Origin: Mixophyes australis
Taxonomy: Eukaryota > Chordata > Amphibia > Anura > Limnodynastidae
Reading direction: 5' to 3'
DNA: 64,000 bases
Assembly (NCBI GenBank): GCA_036250195.1
Contig: JAVHZZ010000006.1
Span: 157,969,724-158,033,723, forward strand
Position numbers and translations under genes: made by a program
Notes under the pieces: generated by a model
What the model was told of the DNA's origin: nothing
Seen by the model: the letters and a program-made list of their open reading frames with translations, nothing else
Database searches by the model: none
Shown here: one piece after another, positions 1 to 11,836 of the stretch
Numbering within the stretch: position 1 is the first letter of the stretch
How the letters are laid out: each line of letters begins with the position of its first letter

Positions 1-117
1 ACAAGAGTGGTCATGTCTGGTACCAAAGCATCTTAGGGTAACAATTATATCTGAAATGGGCTGTTTAAGTTACTGGACACTGGGATCTCCACTGCACCCC
101 ATCCGGTACTCCGCACA
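1..117 (-). other. ARFGAP1: ARFGAP1 3'UTR (partial)
   Basis: This sequence lies directly downstream, on the minus strand, of the TAG stop at 118-120. It is presumed 3' untranslated region of the terminal exon. The polyadenylation site is not in the window, so the transcript continues past base 1. Confidence 0.7.
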
Positions 118-460
118 CTACCAGTTACAGTTATCCCACCCATCATTTGTAGCAGGTGCCTCTCTCGGGCCAGCCTTCTTCCCCTTCCCTTCAGCCTCCC
201 AGTGGCTCTCCCAGTTTTCCCAGCCTTCACTGTTGCTGTTCTTGTTGTTAGAGGTGGTCCCGGAGCCCCAAACCTCCCAGCTGTCAGAACTCTTCCTCTC
301 TGTGGAGTTTTCAGGGAAGGTCCAGCTGTCCCCACTGAGTGATTTTGTCGGCTTCTTTATTTCTTCAGTGCTGCCAAATGTCTCCCAAAAGGATTTTCCA
401 GTGGTGGCATTCTGATAGGCATCGCCAGCTCCCTGCTGGTAACCCTCTCCCGATGTGGAG
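118..460 (-). CDS. ARFGAP1: ARFGAP1 exon 13 (terminal coding exon)
   Basis: The acceptor is ...CCCATGCACAG before 460 and the exon ends with TAG at 118-120. It encodes residues 306-419: a Ser-rich tail with [18 protein letters not shown] and the terminal DGWDNCNW, the coatomer/adaptor-binding region of ARFGAP1. A reading that starts upstream in the intron at 522 is not part of the transcript. Confidence 0.95.
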
Positions 461-3400
461 CTGTGCATGGGATAGATGTAGAACAGAGGTATTAAGAAGA
501 GACAATATGAGAAATATGTCAATACTACTAAATACTACACTGCCCTATTACCATGCAATATTGCTACTCATTTCATATTCTCCACTTACAGGTGAGACAC
601 AGAGCAATAGATCTATGGGTAAGGAACCAATTTTCCAATCCTTTCTTTTGAATTATTTACATGTTTGTGTGTAGTGGCAAATATCATGGTTGATACAGTA
701 CAGTCACTGCAGGGCACATTGAGACACATACAGACACATGGTCTGTGCAATAAATATGTCCCCCACGGACATCTGTGCACGTAGACGAATCATCATGCGC
801 GCATAGTGGAGAACACAAATAGAGGGACAGGCTATGGTCGCTCACCTCTCTGTGGGGTCCTCGCTTTTCCCAGAAAAAAATGTGGTGACATCTTTCCAGC
901 TCTTTGAACCAACGCCCTGCACCTACAGAAGACACCCGAGTTATATTCAGTGTTTACTGCATTCATATAAACAGTAAACCTACAGTGGCTATTTATAAGG
1001 TCAGTCTGAAAATGCCTAGAGAGCTCACATAAGCTGTCACACATGGGAAACATGATCAGTCTCTTAGAAAACTGCTTACAATCTATCAGTCTCCTACACA
1101 CAGCGAAGGCAGCCATTTTTTACCATTCATGAGAAAGCAGCCAAGACCTTTACTAGGAACTGATGTTATCACTGAAACAATTTGCGAGAAAGCAGCCTAT
1201 GCAATTAACTAGGAGCCAGTGACATAGGCAAGTATTGGTCCAGGCCAAAAAATGGCTGCCTCCACAGTTTATATACAATGCTTCTCCTTAAATAAAGGCA
1301 GTGGAAAAATGTCTCTTATGGGGTGCGGTACACTTACAACCTGTAAAAGATGTTATGCAGTGTATATAACATTTAAGCTTGAAGCCCATGTCAAGGGTCC
1401 TCATTCCTGCAAGTCCTACATCATGTAATAGTAAGGAAAAGCACTGACAACTGGCTTTTTGAATGTATTCATATAGGGCATTTATATTGCCCCACAGCTG
1501 GTACTCTCTAGCTTATACGACTGTCCAGGAGTGGGTTTATTTCTTCTCTGACTCATAGAAACAGCAGAATTATTCACAGGATAAATTACTACCATCTGTG
1601 TAATGTTCTCAAGCGCAGCATCAGCCCAATCAAGTGATCCACAAAGTGGTCTCACTTTTTCTCCATAACGAACTGTCAGATCCACCGTGCTAGTGTAAGT
1701 AAAGTATCTCCTCAGAGTGTTTCATGCCCCAACTATGCACTTTCATCTGCAGTATATGTTATAAGGAAGTACAGAGTATATGCAGAGCGCACTATAATGT
1801 CTCAACTAGGTTCAAAACTTAGAGGCAAGAAACATTTTAAGATGTACAGATCATTACAGCAAACTATGGTGAGCTAGCAGCACCAGTATAACTTAGATAA
1901 CTCAGTGTGGGTCTAGGGGTATGTGTATAGGTGGGAGAACTCACCCCCATGTTTTCCAAAAAAGCCGCATGTAGGGAAGGGGACAAAAACAAATTGATTA
2001 GAGAAAGCATTTACAAGAACAATATGGCATGCCAGCTGTCTCCACATTCCAAGTGTGCATCAGGGATTAATGAACCTATTTGTTTTATCCTGTTTTGCCT
2101 TCGGATATATGCAAAATGACACTTTTATTCACTACAATGACATGTCCGGTGCAGAGATTTAATGCTGAAGGATTGTTACCCCAGAAAGTATGGAGTATGG
2201 AGACAACCTGGACTGCGCCAACAGAACTCCCCTACCTTTGATGCTAGACTGGAAACATCTTCTAAGTATCGCCCTTCTTTTACCTAGAAGATGGGAGGAA
2301 AAGGGGAGGACAAGGAACATGAGCTTTCAGAGGGGTAATGATAGGCTGTGGGGAAGATACCTTTTACCCAGCAAGCAGATCATTTCAGCAATAGTGGAAC
2401 AGTGCACGAAGATCTTCTTGCATTGACAGAGTAGCAGAGAGGCAGTATATGCGTACAACATGCAAGATCGTGATTTTATAAAGAACAGAAATAAGCAACA
2501 CATCGCTAGAAAACCATTGAAAAGCAAAGGACAGCTGGCAGAAGGCAGGACAAAGATGGGATCCATTGACCCCAGTAAATAAAGCAAAAATGCATTATAT
2601 GGTAAAGCATGAGGGGGGATAGATTATGGTAGTGTGTATTGCTAGACAAGACCTTAGAGACACAGAGAGACACCATATCATATGAATGTTAATCACCACG
2701 CTGAGCCACAGAACCAGCAGTGTTAATCTCAGCAGATAACTACTTAATACACTATGAAGTTACCTTCTCCTGAGTTGGTTTGACAACATTTTCATTAATG
2801 GTCTGGCCTAGCTCACAGGCCTATCCAGGAGAGAAAGAACAGGAGAGGAGAGGAGTCAGGGTGGGTGGGGGAGGGTCCACATGAAATGGATACAGGAAAC
2901 ATGCAGTAGACGAGCATACATTCAACCAAGAGTAATGGAGATACATGTATATGAATATGTAAAACAGACACAGCCAGTTGGAATAGGGCAAAAGGATTTA
3001 TAAAGCAGAGAAAAGACAGGGGTAAAACAGGGTTTGACAAAATAATCTAGAATTCAGGAGCCCATCACTCAAATCTAGGAGCCAGGAAAGATTGCGACTC
3101 TCAAAAGTTAAGCATGAACAGTAATTTGTTCAAGGCATTTTTGCTACCTGGCTCCTGGCATTTGTGTAGGTTCAGGCAGAAGTAGACATGAGGGATGAAA
3201 ATGTAACAAGAGTAGAGGCATATATAGGAGGTAAGAAAGAAGAGAATGACAGGGCAGAGATAGAGACAAACAGAGAGAGAGGGGTTCCAAGTTTGACAAT
3301 GACCTTTGATAATACAATAAAACCCTCTATGAAAGACCAGGCCTGCACTGCTTGGAGGAGGAAAGGGTTAGATGAAAATGATGGGATGGGAGCCCCAAGG

Positions 3401-6400
3401 ACCTGGCTGGACAAAAACCATCACAACGGCACCGGACTGCCACACACAGACCATGCACACAGATATGCCTGGATTACCGAGTCCGTTGGATGCTTGTTCC
3501 CTCCCCAAAACTGCACATGGGCAGCAATGAAGAGGGTGGGAGAAGAAACTATCTTTAGCATGAATTAAAATGAACTCAAGCTTTTCATTCCTATTTTGCA
3601 GGGTGCTCAGTGTCAACACATTTCTAGTCAAAACCGACATGGAGGTAAATGTATCAAGCGGCGAGTATCCGGTGGGTTTGAAAAGTGGAGATGTTGCCTA
3701 TAGAAACCGGATTCTATTTATCATTTATTTAGAACATTCTACAAAATGACAGCTAGAATCTGATTGGTTGCTATAGGTAAGATCTCCACTTTTCAAATCC
3801 ACTGGAAACGCTGTTGAGTGTGAATGTATATTGTAAACATACATAACTGACACAATCTGTTTAAACTGAAGACCAACTATATGGGTGATATTCAATAAAA
3901 AGAGAAATGGAACTTTTCTGCCTTGTCTAAACAACTGTCCTTTTCTTAAGTGCATATTTTGCATATACACAGTGGAGGCAGCTATTTTGTAAGCTGATCC
4001 AATATTCATGACAAAGTCTATTAATTTGGCAGGAACTAAATTAGTGAACCAATAGACTAGTTAAAGTGTAGATAGTAAACATTACTATTTCTAAATACAC
4101 TAAAAATATGACTGGATTTTGCTATTTCTAACAAAATTAATGATAACGATTATGTGTTGCTTTATTATAATGTTCTTTTGTTCAATTTAGCAACCTAAAC
4201 TATCTTCACATGTCCTACAGGAGGTGTATAGAAGACATTATCCCGCAATTATAGTACAGTAAAAGTGAACACAACAAATTTGTGCTGCTGCGATGAATGC
4301 TGTAATGTCATCCGCACAGATGAGTCATGATCACAATCGCACTTGGATGCAATTGGGTGTATTGTTTTGGGAAAAATGTGCCTGAATTTGGGAAGACCAC
4401 TACTGCTTTATATGGAAAACTGCAGCAAAATTAGGCATTGTGTATTGGTAAATGGATTAGCTCTGTCAGTATATAACATGTCAACTCATTTCCTGCTGAT
4501 CCTATCTGTCGTCCCTCAGCATTTACCTTCTGTGTTGCTTGAGATCCCAATTTGGTGGCCTAAAGGAGAAACAACATGAATGAGCAGGTCAGTAAGTATA
4601 CATGGTCACAAACACTGCACATTCCCCTAAAACAGAAGGGTAACCACTAGATTGATCCTTTAAAACCAGAATGCAGTGTACAGGTAAGAATTTTTGGCGC
4701 TGACCTCCCTTACTAAATAATAACACAATCTATGCTCCAATTCAGCAAGGGATTCTAAGTAAGGAAATGCATTACATTAAAACAGAACACATGTGATCCT
4801 TTCACCCAAGAGATAAGGGAAAAGAATTCTCTTCCACTTCACCCAAAAGAACTTCTAGCATCTAGGGCTTGTGAGTGTGGACAAACATTGATTGGGCACA
4901 GAGATCGGTAGTCGTCTCCAGACCACATTTTTCAACATGCCAGCGTGATGCCATGGAGGCACAATGGAGGAAAGCACATCTAATTTTGCACAGAGAGCAT
5001 AGTACACACCCCTGACATTGCCATAATCAAGTCCCCCTTTTACTCTTTTAAACGTATTTTCCTCCTACACTTGAAATATAAACATGTATTGTTCCTGGGG
5101 CATAGGAATGTTTCACCCCCCTCCCCCCTTCTTTTGGAGTGCTTGTTGTGATATATAGTTTGTTGCAAAATAATTTTTGTGGCATAAGGCACTCGCCAAA
5201 CAGAAAAAAAATTATATATGCAATACCAAACCAATCCACTAGATGGCAGTAGGTAACTTATAAAGATACTTACGCTTTCCTTGGCAGCAGATGCAAATTT
5301 ACTGGCTCCAACCGTGAAATTGCTCCAGCCCTATAAGAGACAAAGGGAATTCAAACCATCATCTTCCCATAATCAAATACTAACAGATCTCTTGTCAATG
5401 TAATATGTTGTGCGGTGAACACAGAGTTGATGCACAATGTATAAACATGTAATGATTCTTTAAGAATTGACATTATTGTGCCACCAATACTAAATAATAT
5501 AATAATGGAAAAACAATCTTGGCACATTAAGTCTGTCTGTATTGCACTTTACAGGGTCTCAAAGATAGAATACATGGATTGGATACATGGAAAAAAGTCC
5601 TTCCAACCATAAAGTGAGAAAAACCTTTGGGACAGGACAGTTTCTTTTTAAATTACATAGAAGTGTACAAAACTTACATTTAAAAGTAAACAGAGCTCTA
5701 TTATACAGTATACTTGAAAAAGTGAGACCTATCTAGTTTTGAACTATTTCAAAGCTACATCAATTCCTAGTGAAAAATACACCCAACATACCGAGTACAA
5801 AGAGGTCATTGCGTTGTTCAGGAAATCATCATCTTTTTTTGGAGGATTTACTGTGTTTCCAAAACCAACGTATCTGTTCTCCTGGTTTCCGCCGCCTCCG
5901 CCACTGGAAAACAATAGACACATTGACACCAGATTCATAGGTCACCCAGTCCTAAGGGAGATGTCCATGCATATTCTTGTTTTACACATTAAATCTCCGT
6001 ACCCTCAAGTAGAAAAATGGCTGCCCCCCCCCACCCCCCCTCATTCTCTGAGCATGGCAGGAGAATCAAGTTATATCTCTTTAATATGGAGTGCTGTTTC
6101 ATCTGGAAAATGCATAATAAATTAACTGTTCTTTGCCGAATACAATATAAAATACATCTACTAACATACAAAGCCAATAACAAAACTCCACCAACATGCA
6201 TCTCTTCACTTGTCTCAAAATATCTCCCAACATCTGCACCTCTCATCCTCACTTGTTACTTGCTCCCACTCATTACAGGACATTTTTCAGGCAGCACCCA
6301 CTTCCCTCCCTCATACATGATTTTCATCTTCAAGAGTTCCCTCAAAACATACCTCAATAGGAAATCATATCCAATTCCAGAACAGTCTTCCTAACCAGCC

Positions 6401-9400
6401 TAAAATAATATACCCAATTACTACCCCTGCATACAGTTCATGAAAAACTTACATTCATTCTCATTCTATACACAAACAACCTACGGTTTCCCAAACAAGC
6501 ATTGCTGTGTGACTGGATCATAAGGCCCCACTTCACACTTTTTAAATGTACCCAAACCTTTATTTTTCTACAGACCGTAAGCTTGTAAATAGAGTATAGA
6601 GTTTGAGGAAGCACTAGAATTTGTAATATTGTATTGGCACTGGAGAACATGGTTCAGTTTAGACCCAATTGGCCACAAATCGTGTGTAAGGGAACAAAGG
6701 GGCTACATCTCTTAAGGACTCATTGAATGGGACAGACAGTAGATGCCATGGGATTATAACAGTGTATGCAGTCACTGTCCAGCTGAGCTCCGTCTGATCT
6801 GAAGAAATGGCTCAAGTGCCCGAACCAGTCTTGGAGACAGACAAAGGTGTTGAATAAAGAAGTTAGAAGGAAGCTTAAGAAAATATCAATGATTTTCACA
6901 ATGTATTAATTAATTAAGGGCTCTGCACCTAACAGAATTAGGTTGAGTTTTAAAACTGTAGGGATTTGTCTAGGCTGTAGCACAAGTGATGCAGTAGAAT
7001 ATAAACAATAAAAGTAAATTGAAATTCAGTTTTGTTTTTATTTTATTTTCATTATTACTCCTTTATTTGAGAACAGATCTAGCCATTAGTTCGAGTGAAC
7101 AATATCCTGCTTATTTTAATCAATGACATAAAGAAGAAAAAATATAGATTAAAGGACAGGAAGATACATACAAAAGTTCAAGCTGCACAGAACAGTGGGG
7201 CCAGGAATTTACCTCTGATAGGAATTGACATCATCATTCAACCAATCCTCAAATGCTTTGTCTCCAAAGGCAGCACCAGTGTGGCCACTTCCTGCATTTG
7301 AGCTGCAAACAGAGGGACAGTGGAGGGGAAACACAAATAAAGAATGCTTATTTATCTTAATCCAAGCAGAAAAGACACAACCACATGGAAAAGTAGAGGC
7401 TGGAAGACTATTACCGTTGAGATGAACCACCCATCATCTTTGGCTGAGGAGGTGTCCAGTTTCGTGCAGGCGACGTATCCTCAGACCATTCCCGTCCTTC
7501 AGATAAAGTTGCAATCTGGACACAAGTGATCAGATATAAATATTAAACCTATTGAATTGTGACAGGACAGACACCAGACAGACCATAACATCCACAGCCG
7601 CACCTTGTCCCGATAAAGAGCTGCTGCCTTGCTGTTGTATTTCTCCTGCAAGCTCCAGCACGCGCCGTAGTCCTCCTGAGACTCCAGGAACTGGCGGAAC
7701 TTACCATTACCGCCAACCTTCATCTTTTCCAGCTCCATGTCCTTCCACTTGTCCATAGTGACCGAACGCACAAAGCTGTGAGGGAGTAAGAGGAGTAACA
7801 GCTGCAGGTGGAGGAGGGCTCAAAATGTAACAGAGTATTAAGAGAAAAAGAATATTAAAAGGTAAATCACTTTAGGTCATTCCTTTCCAGAAATTGTTAC
7901 TTCTATCTGTTTAAGCAGAACTTTTATTTAGTTTAGTTTTTCCTAAATATGCTTAGTAAGATGGTACATCTCTTATCTGCATCATTACCGAGCAATGTAA
8001 AGCCAGAGTTTAATGAAATTGCACGCCATTCTCTATGTACAGGAATTGCTCCATGCATACAGCAAAATGTGGATTGACATATAATGGCATTGCCAGAAAT
8101 GGCACAGCAAGATATGACTTCTCATTTCGGCTTTATATCCTTAATCACTGTCTTAGAACTGTGTGGTGGTTATCACGGCTTGTGATAAAAGGAGGAAATG
8201 CTTTATTAAACCTTAATTACATTAACAAAGCTGTAGTGCAAAATCAGAGTTAAGCTGGGTACACACTACAGGGTTTTTGTCCAATAATCGGCTCAACCAG
8301 CCGACATACGACAGCTCGTTCAAAAGTCGGGTCAGTGTGTGTAGTGACATGATGGTCGAAAGTCTGCCCAAATGGACGATTGTCACCTCATTTGGTTGGT
8401 CGTACCGTTAAATATTTTCGTTCCAATCTCGTTTCCATTGTGTAGTGTGTATAAACTTCCAACCGATCCACAACAGTGAGTACGAAATTACAATCACTGC
8501 TCACAACAACATGGCTGTAAAAAGTCGCTAAAAGGACGTCTGCTCTTCCCTTTATCGTCTAAAACAAGGCTAGTGTGTATGCAGTCCATGGACCGAGCGA
8601 TCGGACCATCGATCGCATGTAAAATCGATCGGCATAAAAAGTTGGTGGAAAATTCTGTAGTGTGTACCCAGCTTTAGCAGGAGCAATGTATATTATCTTT
8701 ATGTGAAAGATTCAATTGGATTTAGTAGTCATTAAATGGCATAGGACTAGTGGCGTTGTGCCACTCTCCACACATCCTGTAGCACAGTGGCTCATACAGA
8801 ACCAAATGTTCATCTAGAGACACTTACCTGAGGTGGACTCCCAGCCCTCTGTGCTTTCCAGAGCACTCCAAGCACACCCAGATGCCATAAGTCACACTGA
8901 CCCACTGAGGATTAAAGGCTCCACATTCAAAGCAGGTCTGAAAGACAGAGACATCGAATCATGAACACTACTAAAATAATCTCACAAGCTAGAAGAAAAT
9001 TTGTATCTGCCAGCCCACACATCATTATCTGTATGTTAATGACCGATTATTAAACAGGGTAGGAAATTCCCAGCTGCACTGCAATATATGTAGCGTGATT
9101 GGCCAGGGTACTCAGCTGCAGTGGGCATACCTGGCCAAAGAAGTAATCCAGGATTGGATAAGAGTGTCACGTTCGTCTCATATTCTACCATGGGGATGGA
9201 CGGTTTAGCCAGGTATGCCCCACTGCTATCAAGGTGCCCATAATCCGTTTCAGACCTACTTGGCTACCAACTGCAATGTATATGAACCTAAATCTACTAT
9301 TGATCCAGCAACTGATAGGGATGATGCTATATTTTTTGGATTACATATGCAGTCATTATCCAACAACCCTATTCTAATGCTGCCATTTGGCCCTAAAACT

Positions 9401-10210
9401 AAAAACAGATATTTCAGACTTTGACACATACAATAATCTAAGCAGTTGAAACAGCTTGTGCTATCACAACAGTGGCTATTTTTTTATGGAAGACAAAAAT
9501 AATTCAGGAAATTAGTGCAAATATTTTCTTTAAAACCACCAAGTGAAATAAGGAACACCAGCAATTTTACTTTTCACAATCAAGAACTAGCTTTTCCAGT
9601 AAACCATTTAATGCAAAGAAAAGAGTTCAATGATCCCTTGTGTAATAGCAGTTCTGCCCATGAACCCTTTAACAACGAAGACATTTTAAAAAATACTGCT
9701 TAAAAGAGCCAATCACAAAACAGAAAGAATGAGAGGCACGCTGACAAAACTTTTATGGACAGCTGAGCTATAGACAGAAATGTGAGGAGTTCTGCACATA
9801 CCCATTTGCACACGGATTGTTAATAGAATTTATATAAGTAAAATTGTTGTATTCATAGGGGAACTTCAATTATATTTTTTTTTTTTAAGCTCTCCAAAAG
9901 TAAATCAGTGCAGGGGTTTACAATAAGTCACTACAGGGAGATTATTATCATCATCATTGACGTGTAAGGCGCCACACTGCTCTGGACAGTATACATGGTA
10001 GACAACATGAATGCAGATATGAAAACAAAGGTCAGGTAGGATCTGCTTATAAGACAGTGTACTCTCTAATTGGAAGAGGGCACGGCTGAAACAAGAGGAA
10101 CCAGAGTGAAGAATGAGACAGTTGTGAGGATAAGGTAAATATCAACTTACATTGTTTTCATCCTGTACCCTAACTTCCTTCAGCACCTTCCTTGTCCGTG
10201 GGCTTGCCAT
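118..10210 (-). CDS. ARFGAP1: ARFGAP1, ADP-ribosylation factor GTPase-activating protein 1 (12 coding exons)
   Basis: The coding sequence is the complement of the join 118-460, 846-922, 2236-2283, 2764-2820, 4527-4559, 5274-5330, 5792-5903, 7213-7302, 7415-7515, 7604-7775, 8828-8937, 10151-10210. It totals 1260 nt (419 aa); mammalian ARFGAP1 is about 406 aa. All introns are GT-AG and the phases agree. The N-terminal ArfGAP domain has the C4 zinc finger C22-x2-C25-x16-C42-x2-C45 and the catalytic arginine R50. Exons 7-8 and 11-12 encode Ser/Thr/Gly-rich amphipathic stretches at the positions of the two curvature-sensing ALPS motifs. The C-terminal exon holds FWETFG, WEVWG and a final DGWDNCNW, matching the aromatic motifs that bind coatomer delta-COP. 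By family knowledge the protein stimulates GTP hydrolysis on ARF1 at the Golgi and helps uncoat COPI vesicles. No frameshift or stop was seen, so the gene should be functional. Family assignment is very secure; exon edges were read by eye. Confidence 0.96.
846..922 (-). CDS. ARFGAP1: ARFGAP1 exon 12
   Basis: The acceptor TTCTGTAG lies before 922 and the donor GTGAGC follows 846. The 77 nt encode [19 protein letters not shown] and a short acidic stretch. This is the second ALPS segment (bulky hydrophobics spaced by S/T/G), which in the family folds into an amphipathic helix on highly curved Golgi membranes. The exon ends in phase 2. Confidence 0.93.
2236..2283 (-). CDS. ARFGAP1: ARFGAP1 exon 11
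   Basis: A strong pyrimidine tract and CTTCTAG acceptor precede 2283; the donor GTAGGG follows 2236. The 48 nt encode [16 protein letters not shown]. By memory of the mammalian protein this stretch is four residues longer there, so the frog exon appears 12 nt shorter in frame. Confidence 0.88.
2764..2820 (-). CDS. ARFGAP1: ARFGAP1 exon 10
   Basis: The acceptor is a long CT-rich tract ending GGATAG before 2820; the donor GTAACT follows 2764. The 57 nt encode [19 protein letters not shown], matching the conserved SELG..LNENV.KP.QEK block of ARFGAP1. Confidence 0.92.
3669..3811. repeat. Degraded palindromic fold-back in ARFGAP1 intron 9
   Basis: The arms GGTGGGTTTGAAAAGTGGAG and CTCCACTTTTCAAATCCACT face each other, around a core containing AGCTAGAATCTGATTGGTTG. 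The better preserved relative is at 13237-13411. Confidence 0.7.
4527..4559 (-). CDS. ARFGAP1: ARFGAP1 exon 9 (33-nt microexon)
   Basis: The acceptor CTCCTTTAG precedes 4559 and the donor GTAAAT follows 4527. This 33-nt microexon encodes [11 protein letters not shown], matching ATKFGSQASQK of mammalian ARFGAP1. It keeps the frame, so skipping would remove 11 residues without a frameshift. Confidence 0.9.
5274..5330 (-). CDS. ARFGAP1: ARFGAP1 exon 8 (ALPS1)
   Basis: The acceptor CTTATAG precedes 5330 and the donor GTAAGT follows 5274. The 57 nt encode [19 protein letters not shown], the core of the first ALPS motif: W, F, F hydrophobic face and Ser/Thr/Gly polar face. Confidence 0.94.
5792..5903 (-). 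CDS. ARFGAP1: ARFGAP1 exon 7
   Basis: The acceptor TTTTCCAG precedes 5903 and the donor GTATGT follows 5792. The 112 nt encode a Gly run and then [22 protein letters not shown] and SLYS, a block strongly conserved in ARFGAP1. It leads directly into ALPS1. Confidence 0.95.
6130..6620 (+). mobile_element. L2-type LINE 3' end in ARFGAP1 intron 6
   Basis: The plus strand reads [24 protein letters not shown], the C-terminal region of L2/CR1 reverse-transcriptase ORFs; compare LLTYKAVNKIAPACISSLVS at about 20.95 kb. It continues into 3' sequence with GTAAGCTTGTAAATAGAG. The copy is truncated and lies antisense to ARFGAP1. Confidence 0.7.
7213..7302 (-). CDS. ARFGAP1: ARFGAP1 exon 6
   Basis: The acceptor GTTTGCAG precedes 7302 and the donor GTAAAT follows 7213. 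The 90 nt encode [20 protein letters not shown] and LNDDVNSYQ, the conserved [11 protein letters not shown] block of ARFGAP1. Confidence 0.95.
7415..7515 (-). CDS. ARFGAP1: ARFGAP1 exon 5
   Basis: The acceptor TTGTGTCCAG precedes 7515 and the donor GTAATA follows 7415. The 101 nt encode [20 protein letters not shown] and TPPQPK, the linker just after the ArfGAP domain. Confidence 0.94.
7604..7775 (-). CDS. ARFGAP1: ARFGAP1 exon 4 (ArfGAP domain)
   Basis: The acceptor CCCTCACAG precedes 7775. The donor GTGCGG after 7604 is GT but weaker than its neighbours. The 172 nt encode [27 protein letters not shown] and [17 protein letters not shown], the second half of the ArfGAP fold (residues 57-114). 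Confidence 0.96.
8253..8673. mobile_element. Harbinger-type MITE in ARFGAP1 intron 3
   Basis: The terminal inverted repeats are AGCTGGGTACACACTACAG and its complement CTGTAGTGTGTACCCAGCT. They are flanked by a direct TTA on both sides (8250-8252 and 8674-8676). A 3-bp TWA target duplication is the hallmark of the PIF/Harbinger superfamily. The 421 bp carry no transposase and are rich in short inverted motifs. A second copy of the family lies at 53409-54589. Confidence 0.82.
8828..8937 (-). CDS. ARFGAP1: ARFGAP1 exon 3 (zinc finger)
   Basis: The acceptor GTCTTTCAG precedes 8937 and the donor GTAAGTG follows 8828. The 110 nt encode residues 21-57 with CFEC and CLEC zinc ligands and GKHRGLGVH, which holds the catalytic arginine R50. 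Confidence 0.97.
9947..10131 (-). mobile_element. L2-type LINE 3' fragment in ARFGAP1 intron 2
   Basis: The sequence begins with an ATT/ATC microsatellite, then a segment like TAAGGCGCCACACTGCTCTG and a stretch around GAAGAGGGCACGGCTGAAAC. These match the 3' end of the minus-strand LINE at 39656. It lies about 20 bp from the exon 2 donor. Confidence 0.6.
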
Positions 10211-10214
10211 TTCT
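10151..10214 (-). CDS. ARFGAP1: ARFGAP1 exon 2 (start codon)
   Basis: The acceptor GTCTTGCAG precedes 10214. Four untranslated bases AGAA then lead into ATG at 10210-10208, giving [20 protein letters not shown]. The donor GTAAGT follows 10151. This ATG is chosen because the product matches the conserved ARFGAP1 N-terminus and the zinc finger follows at the expected spacing. Confidence 0.96.
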
Positions 10215-10999
10215 CTGCAAGACATTACAAACTGCATTATAGTTTTTAAACATGAGTTCATTGACTAGGTTACTGGTTGAATCACCTCTCATTATCCAGT
10301 ATGACTAACCAGCACAGAATACAGATGTATGACCAACAGTTATTCAAAACAATATATATGGCAAACCAAAGACATCCACACAAACATCTCATGAATTCAG
10401 GTAATTGACTGAATGTGGTAGGTCTACACTGGGCCACTGGAATAACAGAGATTTTGTAAATATGGGACTTCCAGGCACATCTACCACACTATTTCAATAA
10501 TTGATAGTTTAGGGAACATTAGAGAAATAAAGAGAATAGCAATAGCTTGGAAATTGAGAAATATAAAAGCACCAGGAACTAAGGCAATATTTAGGTTGAG
10601 TGGTCTCCACACTTATTAATGAATGCAGGTATGTTTATATTCCCAGTATATAGGTGGGTTTGCCACATCTACAATCAGCCCCCAGCTATAAGCAGTGTAT
10701 AGGAAATAAGGGGGCAACATAAACATTACTGTCAAGGGAACAAAGTGTATTGGGAGAATATAAGTTTCCAATAAACAACCAAGATCATTTTCCATGAATT
10801 AGGGGGCTGATGACACAACCAGATCCACAATAACCTCCCGGGTACTAGGGGCTTTATGGAATGTGGGGGTACGGCCACATCCACAGTAATTCTACAGTAA
10901 TACAGCGGATTTAGAGAGCATGGATGGACCGGCCACGTCCACCATAATGTCACAGGGATCAGAGGGGTTTGGAAGGAATCGTCCATATCGCCGATATGT

Positions 11000-11460
11000 C
11001 ACTTACAGGAAGGAGATCGCGAAGATCGTACGAAGTGTAAGTAGTGAGATGTATGCTCGGGATCAGTGTACCCCGGTGTTATTAGGGGGATAGGCAGCCG
11101 GTAACCGGCTGAGGAGGTGGTAGATGGTGAATGGGAGAGGGGCAGGAGAGCCGGGGGTCTGATCTCGGAGAATGCCCAAATTACACCAGACCGGGTGTTA
11201 GATCCCGGGTGTAAGATCCCGGGTGTTAGATCCCGGCCTGGTGTGTGTCATCTCAGGGTACCTGCTCTAGGCCGGGCGGGTGTCCGGATATCTCTGGTGT
11301 CTCGGTCGGTGATATCCCCGGTGCTGTCTGGATGTCTATATCGGTGCCCGGTGCGGTGCCTGGTTGTGCTGCCGGTGTCCAGTCTCCCTCACTCCGCCGC
11401 CATCTTCCGGCTACGTTGCAGCTTCGCAAAGGATTCTGGGACTAGTGCGCCTTAACTCTG
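11000..11460 (-). promoter_or_regulatory. ARFGAP1: CpG-rich promoter and non-coding exon 1 of ARFGAP1
   Basis: This stretch is far richer in CpG than its surroundings and lies 0.8-1.25 kb upstream of the coding start. A minus-strand donor CCT|GTAAGT at 11006-11001 would end a non-coding exon 1 at 11007; its 5' end cannot be placed. A 14-bp unit (AGATCCCGGGTGTA and variants) repeats about three and a half times at 11187-11236. No TATA box was seen, as expected for a housekeeping CpG promoter. A plus-strand GTAAGT at 11037 leaves open bidirectional use. Confidence 0.6.
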
Positions 11461-11521
11461 TGCATGCCAGGGCTTACTGTAATATTATATTATGTCTGGT
11501 CGTAACATGAGGTAGTAATCT

Positions 11522-11836
11522 CATACTTACCTACTTTCTTCAGCTCTCTTCCGGGAGCCAGCCAGTGGAGGGGGGCGTGAGGGGGCGGGGCGGCCAAAAT
11601 CGCGTCATTTCGGCCCCGCCCCCTGTGACGTCATGACGCAGATTGCGTCATTTGACAGCGGGGGGCGGGGCTAAACGCCGCGATTCATCGGGAATCGCGG
11701 CGTTTGGGATCTAATTCTGCCCACTTCACTAGGAAGTGGGCAGAATTCGGTAGATTGCCACACTCGCCCGGGAGTCCGGGAGACTCTCGCAAAATGCGGG
11801 AGTCTCCCGGACATTCCGGGAGAGTTGGCAAGTATG
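11522..11836. mobile_element. hAT-type MITE, 315 bp
   Basis: Ends are CATACTTACC and GGCAAGTATG (10-bp TIRs, one mismatch). They are flanked by the perfect 8-bp duplication AGTAATCT at 11514-11521 and 11837-11844. An 8-bp target duplication points to the hAT superfamily. The interior is GC-rich and holds nested inverted segments such as CTCCCGGA and AACGCCGCGATT. No ORF. Related copies lie at 37862-38127 and 55837-56067. Confidence 0.82.

Noticed and set aside
461..522. ATG upstream of the last ARFGAP1 exon
   Set aside because: It lies in the intron before a clear AG acceptor; the residues before the acceptor do not match the family.
1482..1685. Minus-strand ORF between ARFGAP1 exons 11 and 12
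   Set aside because: It does not resemble any ARFGAP1 segment, and exons 11 and 12 join in phase without it. It is most likely a chance intronic frame, though an alternative exon cannot be excluded.
3188..3568. 126-residue plus-strand ORF in an ARFGAP1 intron
   Set aside because: It is low-complexity and charged, lies antisense within an intron, and has no recognisable homology or splice context.
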